Shown here in pieces: positions 1 through 3,989 of a stretch of DNA of 5,935 nt. The stretch covers positions 3,206 through 9,140 of the forward strand of contig CAOXUF010000068.1 in assembly GCA_948560485.1 (NCBI GenBank), written 5' to 3'. Numbering within the stretch: the stretch's first letter is position 1; each line of letters starts with the position of its first letter. The stretch is from an uncultured Eubacterium sp. (GTDB lineage: Bacteria > Bacillota_A > Clostridia > Lachnospirales > Lachnospiraceae). Below the pieces are notes generated by a model. It did no database searches and had not been told where the DNA came from. It saw nothing but the letters and a program-made list of their open reading frames with translations. The translations under genes and the position numbers were made by a program.

Positions 1-15
1 ACGCTCTTCCGATCT
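1..15. other. Illumina adapter remnant at contig end
   Basis: The first 15 bases, ACGCTCTTCCGATCT, are identical to the 3' end of the Illumina TruSeq universal (read 1) adapter. They are most simply untrimmed library adapter assembled onto the contig end and not genomic sequence. Genomic sequence probably begins at about base 16. Nothing coding overlaps it. Confidence 0.93.
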
Positions 16-63
16 AAAAGAACACCTTCTAAAAAAAGGCGGACTAAAAATATTTTTAATATA

Positions 64-99
64 TGCTAAAATTGAATAGTTGTTTATTAACATTATACA
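64..99 (+). promoter_or_regulatory. Candidate promoter(s) of the 610-residue surface protein gene
   Basis: An extended -10 element TGC-TAAAAT lies at 64-72, with no good -35 box 17 bases upstream. The same TGn-TAAAAT or TGn-TATAAA form is found ahead of two other genes in the window. An overlapping alternative is TTGAAT (72-77), a 16-base spacer and TATACA (94-99). Either would give a leader of roughly 20-50 bases before the ATG at 128. Which one is used cannot be decided from sequence. Confidence 0.4.
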
Positions 100-112
100 A
101 TAGGTAAAATTG

Positions 113-119
113 AAAGGAG
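113..119 (+). promoter_or_regulatory. Ribosome binding site fixing the start at 128
   Basis: AAAGGAG lies 8 bases before the ATG at 128. The longer frame opens with a TTG at 110, but that codon lies upstream of and adjacent to this Shine-Dalgarno sequence, so it cannot be the start the site serves. The 16-base block beginning here (113-128) recurs exactly at 3961-3976, ahead of the CotH gene. Confidence 0.85.
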
Positions 120-127
120 TATTAGAA

Positions 128-1960
128 ATGAAAAGAAGTTTCAAGAAAATGATTGCAGTTTTATGTGCAATCGCAATGGTTGTAACATCGGTTACGGTTT
201 ACAACACACAGACAGCAGTAGCTAGTGCAAATGCAACTGCTAATGGTAAAGTTTATACTGTTACAGATGGTACAAACGAAGGGCTTACAGGTTTTACATG
301 TAACGGAATGGAAATCTTTAATGAGACAGATGGACATATTGGTTTTGCATGGGGAGAAAAAGTAGATTCTGAAAGTATTAAAGTGTCAATTAATGATGCA
401 GAAGTAACTACATACAATGCAACTGCTAATGGGATATTTGTAAATTATTCTCAGTTTAAGGATTTTGCAGATGGAGAATATCCTATTTTAGTGACAGCAA
501 CGACATCAGGAGAGACTGCAAAAGATGTTAAGGGAAATGCAACACTTAAGATTCAGGATCAGGGAGAGACTGAACCGGCAGTTACAGATCCAAGTGCAGT
601 TAAATGGGATGATATCAGCTGGTTGGGAAATGAAACAACAGATCAAGGAAATCTTGATAAATTTAAAGCATATGTTTCACCAGCAAATCCTAAAAAATTA
701 GAAGTAATCAATATTCAGACAAAGAATGATGTAAATGCACTTTACATGCCAAATAATGATTCGCCGGCAGACAAGATTGAAGTAAATGGTGCAGATGTTA
801 CAAGTGATTGTATTACTGATGGAACACAGACATTTGTTCCGGTATCATTGCTTACAAAAATGTATAATTCAGTTGTAATTACTACGGTGAATAGTAATGG
901 ATTGTCAGCGTTTATATTTAATAAGGCTGGAGAAGGTGGGAATACACCAGTAGATCCAGAAACAACACCAGGTGACGAAGAGACAACACCGGTAGATGTA
1001 GAAACAACACCAGGTGACGAAGAGACAACACCAGGAGATGTAGAAACAACACCAACACCAGCAGATATTGTACTGGATCAGGAATTGGCAGCACCAGCAG
1101 ATGATAATAATTATCAAGTAGGTGGTTATAATGTTTATGTTGGTAAATGGAATGGTTCAACAGCAGTGGCAGGAATAGATGCAGCTGACAAGAATCATAT
1201 TAAGATACAGCAGAAGACATGCCAGAACTGGGATCCATGGGGAATACAGGTAGGCAAGAAGGTTGCAGGTTTAACACCGGGAGAAACATATACATATACA
1301 GTTGAAATGAAAGCATCTCCAGTAGATGGAAATTATAAGAAGACAGGAGATGACACATTATATCCGTTACAGGCAGAGCAGACAGTTGAGATTCAGGTAA
1401 CAGCAACTGAAGATGGAGCAGCAGACTTTGTAATAGGCCTTGGCGGAGTAGGACTTGCAGTAGTAGTTGATATCAACAATCCTATATTAAAAGATTCAAA
1501 AGGAAATGTTGTTGATATGGATAAAACAGGGGATGTAGAGACAACACCGGATGCAGTAGAGACAACGACACCGGATGCAGCAGAGACAACAACACCTTCT
1601 GTTGTAGAAACAACTACACAGGCATCTGCAACTACAGAAGCTCCAAAGACAACAACAGCAGCACCAAAGGTAACAACAAAGAAGGCGCTTGGAAAGACAA
1701 CAGTTAAGAGTGCAAGCAAGAAAAAAGCAGCAACAAAGGTTAAACTTACATTTAAGAAAGTGAAAGGCGCTAAAAAATATCAGGTACAGATTTCAAAGAC
1801 TAAGAAGTTTAAGAAAGTCCTTGTTAAAAAGACAGTGAAGAAAGTAAAAGTAACTATTAAGAGCAAGAAAGTTAAGAATCAGAAAAAACTTTATGTAAGA
1901 GTAAGAGCTGTTGGGGCTAAGAAATGGTCAAAAGCTAAAAAGATAAAAATTAAAAAATAG
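128..1960 (+). CDS. Exported multidomain surface protein, CBM-like, with Thr-Pro linkers and Lys-rich C-terminus
   Basis: 610 residues, probably a cell-surface or secreted protein; no exact function recognised. Residues 1-34 form a classical signal peptide (KRSFKK n-region, hydrophobic core, likely cleavage after VASA). Residues 40-146 and 158-268 are two distantly similar beta-rich modules, each ending in a pattern like VxVNG...FVxxSxL...YNxVVxT. The same module occurs twice in the CotH protein downstream. Residues 271-312 are an ETTPGD-type linker. Residues 312-458 resemble a CBM4/9-type jelly roll (WDPWGIQ, a GLTPGETYTYTVEMKAS strand pair, then VVVDINNPILKD); this is inference from pattern only. 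Residues 465-518 are a second ETTTPD linker. Residues 519-610 are a Lys-rich, Fn3-like domain with GAKKYQVQIS and LYVRVRAV strands. Its last 73 residues are about 40% lysine with no Asp or Glu. There is no LPXTG signal, so the basic domain may hold the protein to anionic wall polymers (inference). The start is set by AAAGGAG at 113-119. Confidence 0.9.
   Translation: MKRSFKKMIAVLCAIAMVVTSVTVYNTQTAVASANATANGKVYTVTDGTNEGLTGFTCNGMEIFNETDGHIGFAWGEKVDSESIKVSINDAEVTTYNATANGIFVNYSQFKDFADGEYPILVTATTSGETAKDVKGNATLKIQDQGETEPAVTDPSAVKWDDISWLGNETTDQGNLDKFKAYVSPANPKKLEVINIQTKNDVNALYMPNNDSPADKIEVNGADVTSDCITDGTQTFVPVSLLTKMYNSVVITTVNSNGLSAFIFNKAGEGGNTPVDPETTPGDEETTPVDVETTPGDEETTPGDVETTPTPADIVLDQELAAPADDNNYQVGGYNVYVGKWNGSTAVAGIDAADKNHIKIQQKTCQNWDPWGIQVGKKVAGLTPGETYTYTVEMKASPVDGNYKKTGDDTLYPLQAEQTVEIQVTATEDGAADFVIGLGGVGLAVVVDINNPILKDSKGNVVDMDKTGDVETTPDAVETTTPDAAETTTPSVVETTTQASATTEAPKTTTAAPKVTTKKALGKTTVKSASKKKAATKVKLTFKKVKGAKKYQVQISKTKKFKKVLVKKTVKKVKVTIKSKKVKNQKKLYVRVRAVGAKKWSKAKKIKIKK
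959..1054 (+). repeat. 21-bp tandem repeat encoding ETTPGD(E/V) linker
   Basis: Four full 21-bp units (959-979, 980-1000, 1001-1021, 1022-1042) and a partial fifth (1043-1054). Units 1 and 3 are identical and units 2 and 4 nearly so, giving a higher-order 42-bp period. Each unit encodes ETTPGDE or ETTPxDV. Because the period is a multiple of three, unit gain or loss would change linker length without breaking the frame. Confidence 0.92.
1535..1620 (+). repeat. Degenerate repeat encoding ETT(T)PDA linker
   Basis: Imperfect 21-24-bp units (VETTPDA, VETTTPDA, AETTTPSV, VETTTQ) form the linker between the CBM-like domain and the Lys-rich domain. Units vary by one inserted Thr codon and by third-position changes, so this array looks older than the one at 959-1054. 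Confidence 0.8.
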
Positions 1961-1978
1961 TCTTATTAAGGTTAAACG

Positions 1979-2010
1979 AGAGAGTGGTATATACCACTCT
2001 CTTTACTTAT
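1979..2010 (+). terminator. Intrinsic terminator after the 610-residue gene
   Basis: A perfect 12+12 base inverted repeat (AGAGAGTGGTAT at 1979-1990 against ATACCACTCTCT at 1991-2002) starts 18 bases after the stop codon. It is followed by a T-rich stretch, TTTACTTATTATT. The practical hairpin is about 10 bp with a TATA loop. The T-tract is interrupted, so termination may be incomplete. Confidence 0.75.
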
Positions 2011-2050
2011 TATTACATTGGATGATGAAGAAAAAGGAAAGGATAGATAC

Positions 2051-2079
2051 TTGTTATTTTAAAAAGTAAATGATAAAAT
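2051..2079 (+). promoter_or_regulatory. Promoter of the 243-residue gene
   Basis: TTGTTA (2051-2056), a 17-base spacer and TAAAAT (2074-2079), with TG at 2071-2072 making an extended -10. Spacing is ideal for a housekeeping sigma factor, and the start codon at 2122 lies 42 bases beyond the -10. It probably drives the 243-residue gene and the gene just after it together. Confidence 0.65.
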
Positions 2080-2121
2080 GATTATTATAATAGGTTAGGT
2101 TATAGAAAAGAGGAGTAACAT

Positions 2122-2853
2122 ATGAAGAAGTTTTGGGCAATAGCATGTACGGTAATTATGCTGGCGGTTACAATGACAGTTGCAGGAGTACAGAATCCTG
2201 ATGCAGGAGATATAGACGGGGACATAAATCGAAATCCTTGGGAAGATTTGTTTACGACGGCAGTCACAACGGAGCAGGTAACGACAGCAGAGCCGGACAC
2301 TACATCAGTAGAGCCGGTTACGACTCCGGAAGAGGTGAATACTACGCCGGAACAATCAGAAACCACATCAGAAGAGAAGGATACTACAATAAATGAAGCC
2401 GATACTACGTCGGATGTATCAGAAACTACCTCAGAAATTTTGACATTAGATATAACAACAGTTTCAGATAGTACATCTATAATTACGGAACAAAAAACTA
2501 CAAAACCGATTATTACAGGGGATGAGGTTACTCATAATACAACAAAGAGCATAAAAGTTGGACAAACAAAGATAAGAAAAGCAATTAAAAAACAAAATTC
2601 AAAGAAAATTTTATTGAAACTGAAAAAAATAAAAGGGGCAAAAAAATATCAGATACAGGTTTCGAAAAATAAAAGATTTAAGAAAGTTTTAGTGAAAAAA
2701 ACTGTTAAGAAGACGAATGTAAAGATAAACAGTAAAAAGGTTATTCGTAAGAAAAAATTATACGTGAGAGCCAGAGCTGTTAAAATCGTAAAAAGCCAAA
2801 AATATTATGGTAAGTGGTCAAAGGCTAAAAAGATAAAAATAAAGAAAAAATAA
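2122..2853 (+). CDS. Exported Thr-linker protein with GDIxxNPWxxLF motif and Lys-rich C-terminal domain
   Basis: 243 residues; function not recognised. The start is fixed by AGAGGAG at 2109-2115, six bases before ATG. Residues 1-22 are a signal peptide (MKKFWAIAC..., hydrophobic to VAG). Shortly after it, residues 33-44 read GDINRNPWEDLF, a block shared with the next two genes. Residues 45-105 are a Thr/Glu linker with TT pairs exactly every seven residues from 60 to 103, followed by a Ser/Thr-rich stretch. From about residue 143 to the end is a Lys-rich, Fn3-like domain closely related to the C-terminus of the 610-residue protein (shared FKKVLVKKTVKK and WSKAKKIKIKK). The mature protein is strongly dipolar: an acidic N-terminal half and a very basic C-terminal half. 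It has no catalytic motif and no sortase signal. A structural or adhesive wall-associated role is likely, but this is inference. It is probably co-transcribed with the following gene, whose ribosome binding site overlaps this stop codon. Confidence 0.88.
   Translation: MKKFWAIACTVIMLAVTMTVAGVQNPDAGDIDGDINRNPWEDLFTTAVTTEQVTTAEPDTTSVEPVTTPEEVNTTPEQSETTSEEKDTTINEADTTSDVSETTSEILTLDITTVSDSTSIITEQKTTKPIITGDEVTHNTTKSIKVGQTKIRKAIKKQNSKKILLKLKKIKGAKKYQIQVSKNKRFKKVLVKKTVKKTNVKINSKKVIRKKKLYVRARAVKIVKSQKYYGKWSKAKKIKIKKK
2299..2436 (+). repeat. Seven-residue Thr-Thr linker repeat
   Basis: Encodes seven consecutive TT pairs spaced exactly seven residues apart (residues 60, 67, 74, 81, 88, 95, 102), with mainly Glu, Asp, Ser and Pro between them. 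The DNA is diverged between units, so the 21-base period is kept mostly at protein level. The same period is used in the 610-residue protein's linker at 959-1054. Confidence 0.8.
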
Positions 2854-2856
2854 GGA
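2852..2856 (+). promoter_or_regulatory. Ribosome binding site overlapping the upstream stop codon
   Basis: AAGGA at 2852-2856 overlaps the TAA of the preceding gene. It abuts an ATG at 2857 (no spacing) and lies 12 bases before an in-frame ATG at 2869. The later ATG is preferred for spacing. It also places the GDIxxNPFxxLF block at residues 33-44, exactly as in the preceding gene. The arrangement suggests translational coupling. Confidence 0.6.
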
Positions 2857-2868
2857 ATGATTAATATA

Positions 2869-3078
2869 ATGAAGAATATATTGCATAAGATAGTAGTTTT
2901 TATTTTGGTTATAACTTTAGGATTGTGTGTACCAACACGCAATATAAATGCAGATGGTTTTGATGGAGATATAATGGAAAATCCTTTTGCACATTTATTT
3001 GTAGATGGAGAACCGGGAGATGCTGTAATAGGAAATCAGGTTCAGAAACCGACCGTTCAAGCAACAAAAAAAGATTAA
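2869..3078 (+). CDS. N-terminal part of a frameshifted exported protein with GDIxxNPFxxLF motif
   Basis: As read directly, 69 residues ending in QATKKD and a stop. From ATG 2869 it has a signal peptide (KNILHK, then a hydrophobic run to about residue 22, likely cleavage after NINA at 28). The block GDIMENPFAHLF follows at residues 33-44, the same numbering as in the upstream paralogue. An ATG at 2857 would add four residues (MINI) but has no spacing to the ribosome binding site. The frame stops at 3076-3078 right after a run of seven A's. The Lys-rich domain expected from the paralogue continues in the -1 frame to 3386. Joined by a -1 shift, the product would be about 172 residues: signal peptide, motif, very short linker, Lys-rich domain. 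It lacks the long Thr linker of its neighbours. Whether the 69-residue form, the joined form or both are made is unknown. Confidence 0.75.
   Translation: MKNILHKIVVFILVITLGLCVPTRNINADGFDGDIMENPFAHLFVDGEPGDAVIGNQVQKPTVQATKKD
3066..3078 (+). other. Slippery A AAA AAA heptamer followed by stop codon
   Basis: In the zero frame the sequence reads ACA AAA AAA GAT TAA. The heptamer A-AAA-AAA at 3066-3072 fits the X-XXY-YYZ form for -1 ribosomal slippage, and a zero-frame stop follows one codon later. After a -1 step, reading continues AGA TTA AAA into the open Lys-rich frame. No clear upstream Shine-Dalgarno stimulator or strong downstream hairpin is seen, so a one-base deletion or sequencing error in the A-run is an equal alternative. 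Confidence 0.55.
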
Positions 3079-3386
3079 AAAAATTATTAAAAACTTCTAT
3101 AAAATCGGCAACAAGAAAAAATAAAGAATCTAAAAAAGCAAAGGTTGTTTTAAAGAAAATAACAAAAGTAAAAGGAGTTAGATACCAGATTAAATATGCA
3201 TCAAACAAGAAATTTAAAAAAGCAAAGGTTAAAACATTTAAAAATAATAAAATTACAATAAAAAAATTAAAAGTCAGAAGAAATTATTACATAAAAGCGA
3301 GAGCGTATGCAAAAGGCAGCAATGGAGAAAAAGTTTATGGTAAATGGACAAAACGCAAGATGATTAAGTTTCGTAAGAAAAAGTGA
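3072..3386 (+). pseudogene. Frame-shifted Lys-rich C-terminal domain of the preceding gene
   Basis: About 104 codons in the -1 frame, ending at TGA 3384-3386. The segment has no in-frame ATG, GTG or TTG that could start it (the only Met is eight codons before the end), so it must be reached by slippage or is dead sequence. Its translation contains KVKGVRYQIKYAS, NYYIKARAYAKG and YGKWTKRKMIKF. These align with the paralogue's KIKGAKKYQIQVS, LYVRARAV and YGKWSKAKKIKI. Only one acidic residue appears in the last roughly 80. The intact frame, with conserved aromatic and glycine positions, argues that it is translated or was very recently. Classed as pseudogene only because the frame is broken in this sequence. 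Confidence 0.6.
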
Positions 3387-3395
3387 TTATAAGCA

Positions 3396-3424
3396 TTGCT
3401 TTCTTTGATAAAATATGCTATAAA
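3396..3424 (+). promoter_or_regulatory. Promoter of the 49-residue peptide gene
   Basis: TTGCTT (3396-3401), a 17-base spacer and TATAAA (3419-3424), with TG at 3416-3417 giving an extended -10. The -35 box begins only ten bases after the preceding stop codon. A second possible pair, TTGATA (3405-3410) and TATAGA (3429-3434), has an 18-base spacer. Having its own promoter sets the small gene apart from the upstream pair. Confidence 0.62.
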
Positions 3425-3468
3425 TTTGTATAGATATTAGATTCCATATAAATTTATTGCATTATTGT

Positions 3469-3474
3469 GAGGAG
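3469..3474 (+). promoter_or_regulatory. Strong ribosome binding site of the small peptide
   Basis: GAGGAG lies seven bases before ATG 3482. This near-ideal site is the main reason to accept the short open frame that follows as a real gene. Confidence 0.85.
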
Positions 3475-3481
3475 TTATATT

Positions 3482-3631
3482 ATGAGAAAGTATGAGACGC
3501 CAGAATTGAAATCAATTTATTTTGAATTGAATAACAGAATTATGGATGGATATGAGGGTGGTGACATTGGAGACAACCCATGGGGAGAGTTATTTACTGA
3601 GGAAGGTTCAGGGGATGACCCTTTACAGTAG
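3482..3631 (+). CDS. 49-residue leaderless peptide with KYxxPEL start and GDIxxNPWxxLF motif
   Basis: A short gene with a good promoter (3396-3424), ribosome binding site (3469-3474) and perfect terminator (3663-3689), hence a single-gene transcription unit. It starts MRKYETPELKSIYF. A YxxPEL motif near the N-terminus is seen in many small clostridial peptides and resembles the YxxP element in leader regions of some ribosomally made, modified peptides (known of those families; no modification enzyme is in this window). A Gly-Gly at residues 26-27 precedes DIGDNPWGELF, so residues 27-38 carry the GDIxxNPWxxLF block found after the signal peptides of the two upstream exported proteins. The tail is acidic (TEEGSGDDPLQ). 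It has no signal peptide, membrane segment or cysteine. Possible roles are a precursor peptide, a signal peptide-like pheromone, or a cytoplasmic partner mimicking the exported proteins. None is proven. Confidence 0.82.
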   Translation: MRKYETPELKSIYFELNNRIMDGYEGGDIGDNPWGELFTEEGSGDDPLQ

Positions 3632-3662
3632 AAATAGAATTAATTTAAAGAAGACTATACAG

Positions 3663-3689
3663 CCAAGTGCATTTTGCACTTGGTTTTTT
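3663..3689 (+). terminator. Perfect intrinsic terminator after the small peptide gene
   Basis: A 9-bp perfect stem (CCAAGTGCA at 3663-3671 and TGCACTTGG at 3675-3683) with a TTT loop, followed by six T's (3684-3689). It lies 31 bases after the stop codon. It is the strongest terminator in the window and isolates the peptide gene from the CotH gene. Confidence 0.95.
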
Positions 3690-3701
3690 GTTATATAGCA
3701 T

Positions 3702-3765
3702 AAAAACGTTTCAAAGGATAAATAAAGACGTTTAAATTTTGTTAATGTTAACATCAAAGACGTTT
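3702..3765. repeat. Three AAA(A/G)ACGTTT repeats around a palindrome
   Basis: AAAAACGTTT at 3702-3711 and AAAGACGTTT at 3724-3733 and 3756-3765 lie in the gap between the small peptide gene and the CotH gene. Between the last two is a perfect 10-bp palindrome, ATGTTAACAT (3745-3754). Direct repeats with a palindrome about 55-120 bases ahead of a promoter are compatible with a regulator binding region, but no known operator is recognised. Apart from these, the dyad at 3814-3837 and the promoter, 3690-3899 is plain AT-rich sequence. Confidence 0.5.
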
Positions 3766-3813
3766 TTTAAACATAATAAATTTTTAATTGGAAAAAAATG
3801 TATAAATCTGGCA

Positions 3814-3837
3814 AATCCCTTGAAAATTAAGGGGATT
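3814..3837. promoter_or_regulatory. Imperfect dyad overlapping the -35 box of the CotH promoter
   Basis: AATCCCTT (3814-3821) and AAGGGGATT (3829-3837) are inverted copies with one unpaired G, separated by seven bases. The dyad covers the TTGAAA -35 hexamer at 3820-3825, a position typical of repressor operators. The regulator is not identified. Confidence 0.4.
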
Positions 3838-3848
3838 AGGTGTAAAAT
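3820..3848 (+). promoter_or_regulatory. Promoter of the CotH-family gene
   Basis: TTGAAA (3820-3825), a 17-base spacer and TAAAAT (3843-3848): five of six matches to consensus in each box with ideal spacing. Transcription would begin near 3855, giving a leader of about 45 bases to the ATG at 3900 or about 135 bases to the ATG at 3990. Confidence 0.6.
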
Positions 3849-3899
3849 ATATTAAAATACTTTTTTAAATGGCTTAAAGTATGGACGGACAAGGATGAC

Positions 3900-3989
3900 A
3901 TGAGAAAATATTGGAAGCCATTTTTTGTGTCTAAACAAATAAGCGGGACTGAAGAAAGACAAAGGAGTATTAGAAAAAAGAAAGGAACT
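3900..3989 (+). other. In-frame 30-codon upstream extension of the CotH gene (alternative start)
   Basis: An ATG at 3900 is in frame with the CotH gene and preceded by AAGGA four bases away. The extension begins MRKYWKPFF and is rich in Arg and Lys. It starts with the same MRKYxxP pattern as the 49-residue peptide. The frame stays open even further upstream, to 3846. Starting here would give a leader length like the other genes but an unusually long charged stretch before the signal sequence. It also contains, at 3961-3976, a 16-base copy of the ribosome binding block at 113-128. It could be the true N-terminus, a short leader peptide remnant, or untranslated leader. Confidence 0.4.

Noticed and set aside
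110..127. TTG start six codons before ATG 128
   Set aside because: The TTG precedes the AAAGGAG ribosome binding site, so the site cannot serve it.
959..1054. CRISPR-like array
   Set aside because: Units are contiguous 21-bp coding repeats with no spacers.
905..1160. Two overlapping minus-strand open frames rich in Cys/Trp/Leu
   Set aside because: They are antisense to the 21-bp Thr-Pro repeat; the repeat keeps all frames open. No ribosome binding site or promoter, and the sense strand is clearly coding.
1393..1719. Minus-strand open frame rich in Val/Ser repeats
   Set aside because: Mirror of the ETTTPD linker in the sense gene; low-complexity repeat antisense, no start signals.
2100..2366. 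Minus-strand 88-codon open frame
   Set aside because: Antisense to the signal peptide and Thr linker of the 243-residue gene; no supporting signals.
2914..2931. Cys within LGLC at the end of the signal sequence of the frameshifted gene as a lipobox
   Set aside because: Leu at -1 does not fit a lipobox (Gly/Ala/Ser expected); a NINA signal peptidase I site follows.
3391..3408. Small AAGC-ATT-GCTT hairpin with T-rich tail as a terminator after the frameshifted gene
   Set aside because: Only four base pairs and it overlaps the -35 box of the next promoter; too weak to call.
3966..3986. RSIRKKKG as a YSIRK-type signal peptide motif
   Set aside because: The Tyr is absent, the spacing to the hydrophobic core is different, and this segment may not even be translated.
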